Notes: generated by a model not told the origin, from the sequence alone. A DNA stretch of 64,000 nt from Pseudonocardia kujensis (GCF_021283305.1 NZ_JAJSOK010000017.1:62001-126000); one strand, 5' to 3'. Shown: positions 47,738 to 56,880, counted from the first letter of the stretch. Program-made: numbers and translations.

Positions 47738-49114
47738 ATGACCATCGCTACCGTGGATCCGACGACCGGGACGCTCCTTAGGGAGTTCCCCGCGCACAGT
47801 GCAGCTGAGGTCGAGGAGCGCGTCGCGGCCGCGGATGCGGCGTTCCACGCGCTGCGGGAGACGACGTTCGCCCAGCGCGCGGAATGGATGCACCGCGCCG
47901 CCGATCTGCTCGAGGCCGAAGCCGACCGGGTCGCCGACCTGATCACCACCGAGATGGGAAAGACGTTGGCCTCGGCCCGTGCCGAGACCCTGAAGTCCGC
48001 GGCCGGAATGCGGTACTTCGCCGACAACGCCGAGCGCTACCTGCGCCCCGAGCACCCGGTGGAGCCCGCTGCGGTCGGGGCGTCGGCTCTGACCGTCCGG
48101 TTCGACCCGCTCGGGGTGATCCTCGCGGTGATGCCGTGGAACTACCCGATCTGGCAGACCGTGCGCTTTGCCGCGCCGGCCCTGATGGCCGGCAACACCG
48201 GCCTGCTCAAGCACGCGTCGAACGTCCCGCAGTCCGCGCTCTACCTCGGCGAGCTGTTCGAGCGCGGGGGTTTCCCGACGGGCTGCTTCCCGACCCTGCT
48301 GATCGAGGCCCGGGACGTGGCCCCGCTGCTCGCCGACCGGCGGATCCGGGCGGCGACGCTCACCGGGTCGGTCGGCGCGGGTGCGGCGATCGCTGAGGCG
48401 GCTGGCCGCAACGTCAAGAAGACCGTCCTCGAACTCGGCGGCACCGACGTGTTCATCGTGCTACCCAGCGCCGACGTGGCTGCCGCGGCCAAGGCAGCCG
48501 TCGACTCCCGGGTCGGGAACGCCGGGCAGTCCTGCATTGCCTCCAAGCGCTTCTACATCCACGCCGACATCTACGACGAGTTCACCGCACGGTTCGTCGA
48601 AGGCATGGCCGCCACCGTCGCCGGTGACCCTCGCGACGAGAAGACCACCTTCGGGCCCCTGGCCACCGAACGCGGGCGGCGCGACGTCGAGGCCCTGGTC
48701 GCCGATGCAGTCGCCAAGGGCGCGACCGTGCTCACCGGCGGCCGAACACCGGCCGGGGAGGGCTACTTCTACCCGGCGACCGTGCTCGCCGACATCACCG
48801 CCTCGATGCGGCTGTTCCGCGAGGAGTGCTTCGGCCCGGTCGCCTGCCTGCACCGCATCACCGACCTCGACGACGCCCTCCGGAAGGCCAACGACTCCGA
48901 CTTCGGACTCGGCTCGAGTGTCTGGACCACCGACCCCGACGAGATCGACCGGCTGACCCGAGAGATCGAGGCCGGCGGCGTGTTCGTCAACGGACTCACC
49001 GCCTCGTTCCCGGGGGTCCCCTTCGGCGGGGTGAAGGACTCGGGATACGGCCGCGAGCTCTCCGCACACGGCATCCGCGAATTCGTCAACACCAAGACCA
49101 TCTGGCAAGCCTGA
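47738..49114 (+). CDS. NAD(P)-dependent succinate-semialdehyde-type aldehyde dehydrogenase
   Basis: 458 residues of the aldehyde dehydrogenase superfamily. Catalytic Glu232 in LELGGTD and catalytic Cys266 in GQSCIASKRF are in place, as is the cofactor region PWNYPIWQTVRFAAPALMAGN. The overall sequence is nearest to GabD1-like succinate-semialdehyde dehydrogenases, but in this setting it may oxidise an aldehyde such as tartronate semialdehyde or glycolaldehyde produced by the operon (inference). The ATG at 47738 is preceded by GAAGGGA. A 140-bp gap separates it from the kinase gene, so it may have its own promoter. Confidence 0.9.
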   Translation: MTIATVDPTTGTLLREFPAHSAAEVEERVAAADAAFHALRETTFAQRAEWMHRAADLLEAEADRVADLITTEMGKTLASARAETLKSAAGMRYFADNAERYLRPEHPVEPAAVGASALTVRFDPLGVILAVMPWNYPIWQTVRFAAPALMAGNTGLLKHASNVPQSALYLGELFERGGFPTGCFPTLLIEARDVAPLLADRRIRAATLTGSVGAGAAIAEAAGRNVKKTVLELGGTDVFIVLPSADVAAAAKAAVDSRVGNAGQSCIASKRFYIHADIYDEFTARFVEGMAATVAGDPRDEKTTFGPLATERGRRDVEALVADAVAKGATVLTGGRTPAGEGYFYPATVLADITASMRLFREECFGPVACLHRITDLDDALRKANDSDFGLGSSVWTTDPDEIDRLTREIEAGGVFVNGLTASFPGVPFGGVKDSGYGRELSAHGIREFVNTKTIWQA

Positions 49115-49174
49115 ACCCTGCCCAGCCCAGCCCTCCTTCTGAGAGGGAGCCCGTACGGTGTGAAGGAGTCAACG

Positions 49175-49486
49175 ATGAAACCCGCACCCAAGATCCAGGC
49201 GGTCCTGTCGCTCTACCATCTCGGCGAGCGAGGAACCTGGGAGCATCATCTGTTCGGAGCGCTGAGGGCGCATTACGCGCCGGCTGAGCTGTCCGGACTA
49301 CGCGAAGACCTGGTCGGGCTACGCACGGTCGGTTGGCTCGAGGTGGTCGACCAGCGGATGCATCGCGGACACATACTCCGCCGGTACGCGCTGAAGGCCT
49401 CCGCCAGGAAGATGGTCGAGCATCAGCTCGATCTCGGGCGGTACCTCCCCCTCCAGCTCGACGCTCTCGTGGAAGCGGGTGAATGA
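49175..49486 (+). CDS. Small winged-helix-like protein
   Basis: 103 residues, basic. A PadR-like pattern of helix-turn-helix plus wing is suggested by LREDLVGLRTVGWLEVVDQRMHRGHILRRYALK, but the protein is short and I do not recognise a family. ATG at 49175 was chosen because GAAGGAG precedes it. The end overlaps the transporter start (AATGA region), so it may control or be co-expressed with that gene. Confidence 0.6.
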   Translation: MKPAPKIQAVLSLYHLGERGTWEHHLFGALRAHYAPAELSGLREDLVGLRTVGWLEVVDQRMHRGHILRRYALKASARKMVEHQLDLGRYLPLQLDALVEAGE

Positions 49487-50511
49487 AGGTGGGTGTTCCC
49501 TGCCACGATCAGGCTGCGCTCGCCGAGCGGTCGCGACTCGCGGACGGCAAGAAGACGCGAATGGGAATGATCTACGCGATCCTTGCCGCACCCGCTCTCG
49601 GCCTGGCCTTCGGTCTGCTCGGTTCGATCGTCACCAGTCCGCCCTTCGACAGCGCGCCGCCCACCGGTGCGCTCGTCGTCGTCGCCACAATGCAGGTGCC
49701 CTTCGGAGTCCTGGCCATCGCACTCTTCCTGCTCATCACGGGCACCTGGCGCGACACCGTGCGTGTTCTCGGGCATCGAGTCAGTTGGTGGAACCTGTTT
49801 GTCGCAGTGGGCGGCTTCGTGGGTGACCTGTGCTTCGCCGCCGCCTCCGGACTGATCGGAGGCGCACTCGCGGGCTCCATTGGCGGGCTCGCCGGCGTGG
49901 TCGGCGCGATCATCGCCGCGCTGCTCTACCGCGAAAGGATCCTTCGGGCCTCCACACTGATAGGACTGGCCGGGTTGGGCGTCGGCATCTGGCTGGCCGT
50001 CTCCGGTGGCGAACTCAGCGCCCCGACCCATGGCGTCTACTTCGCAGTCGGCCTGCTCATCATCGTCGGTGCCGTGCTCACCTGGGGCTTCGAGAGTTTC
50101 GCCATCTCGGCGGGTACCGATCTCATGCCGCCGGAGAGCTTCTTGTGGTGGCGCGCCTTCCTCGAGCTGGTCATCGCCGTCGTCCTCCTGCTCGCCCTGT
50201 TCCCGGAAGGGCGGCGCATCACGGCCGAGGCCTGGTCGGAGCCGCGGCTCGTCGCGATCGGCTCGGTGATCGGGTTGGGCTGGGCCATTTGGATGATCAT
50301 GGGCTACTACATCGGGATCGCCTACGCCGGAGCGGTTCGGGGCGGCGTGCTGACGAACACGCTCGCCTTCTTCTTCATCTCGTTCTTCTCCCTGACGGTC
50401 TACGGTGCCCCCTTCAACGCCTTCGTCGTCATCGGCTCGGGGATCACGATCGTCGGGACCCTCTTCATCGTCACCGAGCCCAAGGGTCACCTGGCCAACC
50501 TGCGGCACTGA
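49483..50511 (+). CDS. DMT-superfamily (EamA-like) permease
   Basis: 342 residues. About ten membrane helices are seen after a short N-terminal lead, in the pattern of drug/metabolite transporters: GMIYAILAAPALGLAFGLLGSI, VVGAIIAALLYRERI, ASTLIGLAGLGVGIWLAV, and the second half ending with VVIGSGITIVGTLFIVTEPKG. The block LLYRERI closing a helix is characteristic of EamA repeats. It follows a sugar-catabolism locus, so sugar or sugar-acid transport is a guess. The internal ATG at 49561 (MGMIYAIL) is an alternative start without the charged leader. Confidence 0.78.
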   Translation: MKVGVPCHDQAALAERSRLADGKKTRMGMIYAILAAPALGLAFGLLGSIVTSPPFDSAPPTGALVVVATMQVPFGVLAIALFLLITGTWRDTVRVLGHRVSWWNLFVAVGGFVGDLCFAAASGLIGGALAGSIGGLAGVVGAIIAALLYRERILRASTLIGLAGLGVGIWLAVSGGELSAPTHGVYFAVGLLIIVGAVLTWGFESFAISAGTDLMPPESFLWWRAFLELVIAVVLLLALFPEGRRITAEAWSEPRLVAIGSVIGLGWAIWMIMGYYIGIAYAGAVRGGVLTNTLAFFFISFFSLTVYGAPFNAFVVIGSGITIVGTLFIVTEPKGHLANLRH

Positions 50512-50544
50512 ACCGTCACATCCTTTCATGCCATCGGAGGACGC

Positions 50545-50829
50545 ATGCGAACAAGCCGAGACTCTGTGCCGGCCCTGGGCCCCAGGGTCGACGACGACGG
50601 CCTAATCGAGGACTACCTGCGCTGGACCGCGCGCGCCAAGCTGCGCCGCCTGACCGGACTGATCGCGCTCTGCGCCGTGCTCCTAGCAGTCCTTCTGCTG
50701 ATCTACGGGCAGGGCTGGTACTCCGGGTCCGGGGGCGGTGGCGCCGGCTGGGTCTTCGTCGGCATCGGCGTATCCGCGGCCGCCATCGCGGCGGTGGTCA
50801 TCGATATCCTTTACCGCAAGGAGCTGTGA
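50545..50829 (+). CDS. Small two-helix membrane protein
   Basis: 94 residues. A basic N terminus is followed by two hydrophobic helices (LIALCAVLLAVLLLIYGQ and WVFVGIGVSAAAIAAVVIDIL) with a glycine-rich loop between. No family is recognised. It is 33 bp after the DMT gene and 3 bp before another small membrane gene, so the three probably form one membrane complex or transporter with accessory subunits. Confidence 0.65.
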   Translation: MRTSRDSVPALGPRVDDDGLIEDYLRWTARAKLRRLTGLIALCAVLLAVLLLIYGQGWYSGSGGGGAGWVFVGIGVSAAAIAAVVIDILYRKEL

Positions 50830-50832
50830 CCC

Positions 50833-50985
50833 ATGACGTCTTCGAAGCGTCCTGTGCCCGATGCCGACCCGGCCCTGCCGTTGCTGAACGCTCGGCGGTG
50901 GGCATTGGGCTTCCTCGCCTTCGCCGTGGTTCTGGCGGTGATCTTCTCTCAGCTCCTCATCGAGTTCATCGCCCAGGCTCAGTGA
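50833..50985 (+). CDS. 50-residue single-helix membrane protein
   Basis: ATG at 50833 to TGA at 50983-50985. After a polar lead with several prolines and RRW comes a single membrane helix (ALGFLAFAVVLAVIFSQLLIEFI). It starts 3 bp after the previous stop, which itself is 33 bp behind the DMT gene. The tight spacing and intact hydrophobic helix argue that it is real. Function unknown. Confidence 0.6.
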   Translation: MTSSKRPVPDADPALPLLNARRWALGFLAFAVVLAVIFSQLLIEFIAQAQ

Positions 50986-51512
50986 CCTCGAACCCGAATG
51001 CCGGAAGTCGGAAACTGCAGGCGGGGGATTTCCCCGGTGAGAGTCAAGGCTGGGTGCCCCTCAGGCACTCCAGCCTCGACTCCTAGGCTCGCGCGGCCCC
51101 TTTCACGGCCGGGTCCGATAGCGTTGGAGACCTTCCGTCTCCCGATACCGCTCCCGCCGAGCAGAGTCCGTGATCGCTCCAGACGCCTGTGCTGCTGCGC
51201 TCTTGCTCAACCGGCTGCTACGGACCACGATGGTCTTCACCTGATCCGGCCTCGGGGTGAGCGAATCCGCGACGTGGCCGAGGTTCACGTGCCCGGTGAC
51301 CAGCAACTCCAGCTCGAGCACCGAGGCCGGCCTTCCGCACAGCCTGCGGCTCATATCCCCTCGTCGCGCAAGGTCCCAGTCAGCGTAATCTGCCCAGCCT
51401 GCAGGTCCGAGACCGGCAGGGGCATCTCTTCCACGCCGATCCCGGCCGGACCGCTGCGAGCCCAGCGAGCTCCGCGGGCAGACCCCAAAGCAGTCGGTGA
51501 ACACCTCGACGC
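50986..51512. other. Region left of the IS982 element, no clear gene
   Basis: About 530 bp without a supported gene. Translations on both strands are broken by stops or have no recognisable features. It may contain debris from the gene split by the IS. Confidence 0.4.
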
Positions 51513-52496
51513 CTAGACGAGTAAGTCCGAACCCGGTCAGTGGTCGTAGGCGATCAAGGACCGGGTGACGGGTTGACCGGTAGCGCGGTTGTGCCAGATC
51601 GCGGCGGTCAGCGCGAGCAGGCGTTGCCCGATCCGGGCGCCGACGCCGTCGATGCTGCGCCCGCCGTGCAACTCGAGATCGAGTTGGCCCTTGAGGGTGT
51701 CGTTGACCGACTCGATCAGCTGCCGGACCGGTTTGAGCAGGTGCTCGCCCGGGCGCGGGGTGCGGTTGCGGTAGGACGGGCGCAGCAGCGCCACGCCACG
51801 CTCGGCCAGGTAGGCGTCGAGCTCGCGGGAGACGTAGCCCTTGTCGGCGATGATCGTCAGCCCCGGTCGACCGGTGGTCAGGACGGGATCGTGGTCGAGC
51901 ACGGCCATCAGGACCTGGCGTTCGTCGAGCTTCGGGTCGGCCAGCGCCCAACTGACCGGCAGCCCGGCCGGGGTGCAGATCAGGTGCAGGCGCAGCCCCC
52001 AGAAGAACCGCGAGTGCGACGGGCAGTAGCTGTAGCCGGCCCACCCGGCGAGGTTCGAGCGCTTGGCCGTCGGGCGGGAGCGGGCGCATTCGACCGGGGT
52101 GGAGTCGACGACCCACACCGGGTCGGCCCACAGGTCGGTGTCGGCGGCCAGGGTCCGGATCAGGCGTTTGATCAGCGGCAACGCCGAGCGGAGGCGCTTG
52201 TTGTAGCCGGACTGGCCGGGCAGATACGGAAACGCCGCGGGCAGCACCCGGGGCACGAACCGTAGCCAGCGGGCCTCCGAGCGGACCCCGAGCAGGACCT
52301 GGGCCACGGCCAGGGTGAGCAGCTCGGCGTCGGAGAGCTTGGGTGGGCGCCCGGTCCGGGTGGACCTGCCCAACAGATCGTCGATCTTGACGTAGAGTGC
52401 GGTCAGGAGGGTGTTCAGGTCGGTCGACACAACCGGATCTTGAACACCCTCCTGCCATGTCCACGGCCGCCACGCCGTTAGGACTTACTCGTCTAG
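51513..52496 (-). mobile_element. Complete IS982-family insertion sequence
   Basis: Terminal inverted repeats are perfect over 16 bp: CTAGACGAGTAAGTCC at 51513-51528 and its complement GGACTTACTCGTCTAG at 52481-52496. The outermost CTAG on each side may be a target-site duplication or part of the repeat. The total length of 984 bp is typical of IS982. The single transposase gene is on the minus strand and intact, so the element may still be active. Confidence 0.85.
51537..52430 (-). CDS. IS982-family transposase
   Basis: 297 residues with a start GTG at 52430. IS982-type blocks are present: LSDAELLTLAVAQVLLG, EARWLRFVPRVLPAAFPYLPGQSGYNKRLR, VVDSTPVECARSR (first catalytic Asp), YCPSHSRFFWGLRLHLI, the IIADKGYVS block with the second Asp, and IESVNDTLKGQLDLELHGGR with the final Glu. 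All three acidic catalytic residues are in place and no stop interrupts the frame. Confidence 0.9.
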   Translation of the reverse strand: MSTDLNTLLTALYVKIDDLLGRSTRTGRPPKLSDAELLTLAVAQVLLGVRSEARWLRFVPRVLPAAFPYLPGQSGYNKRLRSALPLIKRLIRTLAADTDLWADPVWVVDSTPVECARSRPTAKRSNLAGWAGYSYCPSHSRFFWGLRLHLICTPAGLPVSWALADPKLDERQVLMAVLDHDPVLTTGRPGLTIIADKGYVSRELDAYLAERGVALLRPSYRNRTPRPGEHLLKPVRQLIESVNDTLKGQLDLELHGGRSIDGVGARIGQRLLALTAAIWHNRATGQPVTRSLIAYDH

Positions 52497-53095
52497 CCCC
52501 GCGGGATCGTCGGGGCCGGGTCGAGCGCGGCCGTTGCGCCGTTCTCGGCGGCGGCGCTTCGACGCCACACCCCCGCGGGGCGGGAGCTGCACCATCGGGA
52601 CCAGCCCGGCCGCGGCCGCCTCACCCAGCGGTCGCGCCCCCGCCGCCCCGGCCAGCGCTCGGCCAGCACGCGCCCGAGCTCCGGCATGGTGCGCGGCGTG
52701 CCGTGGGCCATCACCTCCGCGGCGGTCGTCGCAACCTCGTCAAGGTCCACCCCGTTGAGGTCGCCCCGGTACACCCCGAGCATCCGCTGCCGGAGCATCG
52801 CGTCGTGCCGCGCCCGCCGGGCCAGCGCGTCCTCGGCGGTGACGAGATGGATGGTGCGCCGCATCAACGTGGTCCGGACGACCCGCCGGTCGGTGAGCAG
52901 GCCCGACAGCCCCTCCGGGTCGAACGCCCGCAGCCGCGAGCAGAGCCCCGCGAACGGCTCCTGGGGTTCCTGGGCCTGCAGGCCGCACAGGTGCTGGACC
53001 GCGTCGAGGACGGGGAGGTCCGCCCGGTGGAGCAGGAGCTGGCGGGCGAGCGTCGCGCGGTTGAGCGCCCGGGCGCCGAGGCGGGTCACGGGCAC
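52497..53095 (-). pseudogene. Truncated winged-helix AlkZ-like DNA-glycosylase gene
   Basis: The N-terminal half of a winged helix DNA-binding domain protein (AlkZ-like, formerly DUF1006) is present: LNRATLARQLLL, VQHLCGLQAQEPQEPFAGLCSRLRAF, VRTTLMRRTIHLVTAEDALARR, TPRTMPELGRVLAERWPG. Near 52620 the expected continuation (GLVPMVQLPPRG) is in another frame, so a frameshift has occurred, and the IS982 element cuts the gene soon after. The C-terminal half is not found on the other side of the IS. GTG start at 53095. Confidence 0.75.
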
Positions 53096-53102
53096 AGTCT
53101 CG

Positions 53103-53672
53103 TCAGCTCGCGGTGTGGCCGTCGATCGACTCGCGGAGGATGTCCGCGTGCCCGGCGTGCTGGGCGGTCTCGGCGATCAGGTGCATCAGCACCTGGCGCG
53201 CGCTGCGCACCCCGCCGGGCTCGTTCCAGGGCGCCTCGGGCAGCGCGTGCGTCGCGGACAGGTCGGGGAGCGCCGCGACGACCTGCTCGCTGCGGGCCGC
53301 GACCTGCTCGTAGCGCGCGACGACGCCGGCGAGGGTGTCGCCGGGCAGCATCCGGAACTCGTCCTGATGGTCGATCGCCCACTGCGGGTACTCGCGGGCG
53401 GTACCGGCCGCGAAGTCCGCCCAGGTCACACCTTCGGGCAGGTCGTAGGTCATCGCCGACGGACCCTCGACGACGAACCGCATCCACCCCTCCTCGACGG
53501 ACGCGACGTGCTTGAGCAACCCGCCCAGGCACAGGGCACTGGCGGTGGGGCGCGCGCCGGCCTGCTCGTCGGTCAGGCCGCGGGTGGTCGTGACCAGGGC
53601 GGCGCGGGCGGTGGCGAGCTCCGCGAGGAGGGCGGTGCGCTCGGGGTCGAGGGTGAGGGTCTGCTCGGTCAC
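53103..53672 (-). CDS. DinB-family protein (DUF664-like)
   Basis: 189 residues, four-helix DinB fold. The three metal-binding histidines of the fold are likely in LLKHVASVEEGWMRF (first) and LMHLIAETAQHAGHADILRE (second and third). Actinobacterial members include mycothiol-dependent transferases, but no substrate can be deduced. The start is GTG at 53672. The 3' end is 7 bp from the truncated AlkZ-like gene on the same strand. Confidence 0.88.
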   Translation of the reverse strand: MTEQTLTLDPERTALLAELATARAALVTTTRGLTDEQAGARPTASALCLGGLLKHVASVEEGWMRFVVEGPSAMTYDLPEGVTWADFAAGTAREYPQWAIDHQDEFRMLPGDTLAGVVARYEQVAARSEQVVAALPDLSATHALPEAPWNEPGGVRSARQVLMHLIAETAQHAGHADILRESIDGHTAS

Positions 53673-53755
53673 GGTGTGTCCTCTCGGTCGGGTTCACCAA
53701 GCCTCTCGACAGAAGAGGTCAGGTACCGGCCTCTTCTCCGGGCATCATCGGGGCC

Positions 53756-54724
53756 GTGCGTCACACCTCGGCGAGACTGCTGTCGCTGCTCTCCCTCCTG
53801 CAGGCCCGCCGGGACTGGCCGGGATCGCTGCTGGCCGAGCGGCTTCAGGTCAGCCCGCGCACCGTGCGTCGAGACGTCGACCGGCTCCGCGAGCTCGGCT
53901 ACCCGGTCCGGGCGGTCAAGGGGCCCGACGGCGGGTACCGGCTGGCCCCGGGCACCGACCTGCCACCCCTGCTGTTCGACGACGACCAGGCCGTCGCGCT
54001 CGCCGTGGCGCTGCAGACCGCGGCCACCTCGGGCGCCGGGATCGGCGAGGCCGCCGCATGCGCGCTGACCACCGTCCGCCAGGTGATGCCCGCGCGGCTG
54101 CGGCACCGCATCGACGCCCTGGAGGTCACCGCCGTCGGATCGGCGCCCGCGGTGGACGGTGCCGTGCTGGTGGCGCTCGGCGCGGCCGTGCGCGCCCGTG
54201 AGGTGCTTCGGTTCGACTACGGGACGGGCGACGAGCCGCCGCGGCGGGTGGAGCCCCACCACCTCGTCACGCGGGGCGGGCGGTGGTACCTCGTGGCCTG
54301 GGACCTCGACCGCGGCGACTGGCGGACCTTCCGCGCCGACCGGATCACCCCGCGCACGCCGACAGGCCCCCGGTTCGTGCCCCGGGAGGTGCCCGGCCGC
54401 GACGTCGCGGCCTTCGTGGCCGACCGGTTCCGGGGCTCGACCGGCACCGGCACCTGGCCCTGCCGCGGCGAGGTCGTCCTCGCGCGGCCCGCGGCCGAGG
54501 TGGCGCCGTTCGCCGGCGACGGGATCGTCGAGGAGCTCGGCCGGGACCGCTGCCGCCTCGTCCTCGGGGCATGGTCGTGGGTGGGGCTGGCCGCCAGCGT
54601 CGGCCGGTTCGACGCCGAGATCGAGGTCGTCGGGCCGGCGGAGCTGCGGGACGCCTTCGCACAGCTCTCCCGCCGCTTCGCCGACGCCGCCCGGTCCTTC
54701 CCCCCGCCTCCCGGCCCCTGCTAG
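53756..54724 (+). CDS. WYL-domain transcriptional regulator (YafY-like)
   Basis: 322 residues. N-terminal HTH (SARLLSLLSLLQARRDWPGSLLAERLQVSPRTVRRDVDRLRELGYPV, split over several helices) and a WYL domain with the diagnostic TRGGRWYLVAWDLDRGDWRTFRADRI. GTG at 53756. It is divergent from the DinB gene 84 bp away; such pairs often show regulator-target linkage. Confidence 0.9.
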   Translation: MRHTSARLLSLLSLLQARRDWPGSLLAERLQVSPRTVRRDVDRLRELGYPVRAVKGPDGGYRLAPGTDLPPLLFDDDQAVALAVALQTAATSGAGIGEAAACALTTVRQVMPARLRHRIDALEVTAVGSAPAVDGAVLVALGAAVRAREVLRFDYGTGDEPPRRVEPHHLVTRGGRWYLVAWDLDRGDWRTFRADRITPRTPTGPRFVPREVPGRDVAAFVADRFRGSTGTGTWPCRGEVVLARPAAEVAPFAGDGIVEELGRDRCRLVLGAWSWVGLAASVGRFDAEIEVVGPAELRDAFAQLSRRFADAARSFPPPPGPC

Positions 54725-54897
54725 CGTCCCCGCCACGGGCGCCGTCCTGCGCCCAACCTCCGGATCCGGTGTCCACGCCACCGGCGCAGCGGGGGCAAAG
54801 GGGGCACGGGCCCTCGGGGGGCCGGTCGCACCACGCCTTCTCCGGCGGGGATCGCACGAGCGTGGATCGTGGGTCGCCGCCGCGGAGAGGACGCGAG

Positions 54898-55567
54898 ATG
54901 ACCGAGCACCGTTCCTTCAAGAGGCTCGTCCGGGCCCGCATGGCGAAGACCGGGGAGAGCTACACCGCCGCCCGCGCGAGACTGCTGGCCGCCCCGGACC
55001 CCGGGCCCGCCCCGGTCCTGGTCACCTCCGACGCCGCGATCCGCGAGCGCACCGGTCGCGGCTGGGAGGAGTGGTTCGACCTGCTCGACGCGGAGGGCAT
55101 GGCCGGGCGCCCGCACCGCGAGATCTCCCGGTTCGTGGCGGACCTGCTCGGCATCGTTCCGATGGTGTGGGCGGCGCAGGCCGTCACCACCAGCTACGAG
55201 CGGGCCCGCGGCGGCAAGGTCGTGGGGCAGAAGGACGACGGCTTCACGGTCACGGCCTCCCGCACGCTCGCCGCGCCGGTCGAGGCGGTGTTCGACGCCG
55301 TCGTCGCGGAGGAGCGGCGCCGCGCGTGGCTGGGCGCGGAGCTGCGCGAGCGCACCGCCACCCGGCCGCGGCGGGCGCGTTTCGACCACGTCGACGAGCC
55401 CGGTGGACGGGTCGCGATCACGATCGACGCCAAGGACCCGGGCCGCTGCGTGGGTCGCCGTCGCGCACTCCCGGCTGCCCGACGCCGCCGCGGCGGAGAA
55501 GGCCAAGGCCTGGTGGCGGGACCGGTTGGACGCTCTGAAGGAGGATCTGGAGCGCCAGCGCGGGTAG
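54898..55567 (+). pseudogene. Frameshifted DUF4287/SRPBCC-domain gene
   Basis: Residues 1-70 form a DUF4287 domain (FKRLVRARMAKTGESYTAARARLLAA), followed by a region with the SRPBCC-type pattern TASRTLAAPVEAVFDAVV. At about 55440, after TIDAKDPGR, the frame shifts by one base; the expected C terminus (WVAVAHSRLPDAAAAEKAKAWW) continues in a second frame to TAG at 55565-55567. A single indel would repair the whole gene, so a sequencing error or a very recent mutation are both possible. ATG at 54898 follows GGAGAGGACG. Confidence 0.72.
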
Positions 55568-55576
55568 CACTCCGCA

Positions 55577-55936
55577 GTGCGCACCGCCGTCCCGAGCTCC
55601 GTCCTGCTGTGGAACGCCGACGAGCTGCACCACCCGCCCGCCGCGCCGTGCTGCCTGCGGTCCACCCGCGCCGGGGAGCGGGCGGCGGTCTACCGGACCG
55701 GGCCCGGCGGGGGTGTCGTCGCGCTCGTCGACTTCACCGCCGACGCCGAGCCCCGCGCGGACGGCGGCTGGCACGCCGGCGTCGTTGTGCGCCCGGTCGC
55801 GCAGCCGCTGCCGCGGGCGGCGCTGCTCGCCGACGACCTCCTCGCCCCAGTCTTCCGCCACCTCCGCAGCCGGCGCCGGCTGCCGGAGGCGGCGGGGGAG
55901 CGACTCATGGCCCTGCTGGACCCGGGCCCGCACTGA
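55577..55936 (+). CDS. Small EVE/ASCH-like (PUA-fold) protein
   Basis: 119 residues. The pattern SSVLLWNADELHHPP, then RSTRAGERAAVYRTGPGGGVVALVDFTADAE, resembles the EVE/ASCH PUA-like fold that binds modified bases or RNA. I judge by pattern only. GTG start at 55577, ten bases after the preceding frameshifted gene. The 3' end overlaps a remnant on the other strand. Confidence 0.55.
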   Translation: MRTAVPSSVLLWNADELHHPPAAPCCLRSTRAGERAAVYRTGPGGGVVALVDFTADAEPRADGGWHAGVVVRPVAQPLPRAALLADDLLAPVFRHLRSRRRLPEAAGERLMALLDPGPH

Positions 55937-56206
55937 CCCGGTCGAGCACCTCGAGCACGTGCTCGTAGGGCCGCCGGTCGCCTGGGTCATCCCGACCTCG
56001 CAGGTCCGGTTGCAGGAGGCGTGGGCGTCGAACGTCCGGCCGGCGAGCTCGGCGGCCTGCGGCGCGGTCGCGGCGGCGGTCAGCTCCGGGTGGAGCAGCC
56101 CGCGGTCGCCGGCGAACCCGCAGCAGCCCCAGGTCGCGGGGACCGTGACCGAGCGGGCGACGGCCGCGGCCACCGTGCGCAGCGGGCCGTCGAGCCCCAT
56201 CCGCAC
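55905..56206 (-). pseudogene. C-terminal remnant of a CCG-domain lactate/glycolate oxidoreductase
   Basis: VPATWGCCGFAGDRGLLHPELTAAAT and FDAHASCNRTCEVGMTQATGG are typical of the C-terminal cysteine-rich (CCG) end of FAD-linked D-lactate dehydrogenase/glycolate oxidase iron-sulfur proteins. A frameshift near 55980 moves the final PYEHVLEVLDRV to another frame. All of the upstream FAD domain is missing. Confidence 0.7.
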
Positions 56207-56489
56207 CGCCGAGCGTGCTGCCCACGCCGGCGGGCGGCCCGGCCGCCTTGCTGGTCCTCGACCGGCGCGGCGTCGTCGCCGCCGACCTGGCCCCCGGATG
56301 GGTCCTCGGCCCCTCCCGTCCGGTGCGCACGCACCGGACGAGCATCATCTCGCCCTCTCGGCGACCTTCCTCGAGGCGGTGGGCCGCGTCGGCAGGCCGC
56401 CTAGCGCATCGAGCACGACTACCGCGAAACGCGCGCTGGTGCTGTGCGTACCGCGGCGATGACCGGTGACCGCATGCACCGACACCCGC

Positions 56490-56651
56490 GCGCGGCCGTC
56501 CGGGCCTCGGCTCGTCGACCAGCCCGTCCAAGCGTCGCTCGACGAACCGGTTCAGCCAGGGCGTCAACCCTGGTCGCGCTTTGCCTGCGGGAACGGCGCT
56601 GGCCACACCTGAACGGGATCCGGCCCACAAGGCGGCCGCGATCCTGGGCAA
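56490..56651 (-). pseudogene. IS630-family transposase fragment
   Basis: The stretch LNRFVERRLDGLVDEPRPGRPR is characteristic of the region just after the HTH of IS630/Tc1-type transposases. The surrounding frame contains no other conserved block, so only a short relic remains. Adjacent sequence from 56207 to 56489 and from 56652 to 56880 shows no gene. Confidence 0.6.
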
Positions 56652-56880
56652 CCCGACGACGTCTCGACCGCGCAGACCGGACGCTCCGCCGAAGACCCGC
56701 CCTGTCAGCCCGGAGCTGGGGCCGGATCGCGATCTCCTCGCCGCATTTTTGCGCGCTGTGCGGGGTCGGGCTCGGTCAGCGACCAGCAGCTCTTCCGCAG
56801 CGGGTCAGGCTGCATCGCGAAGCAGTACACCCGACCGAGGCGCAGGGCCTTGACCCCGCGCGAAGTGCCCGCCTACGCCC

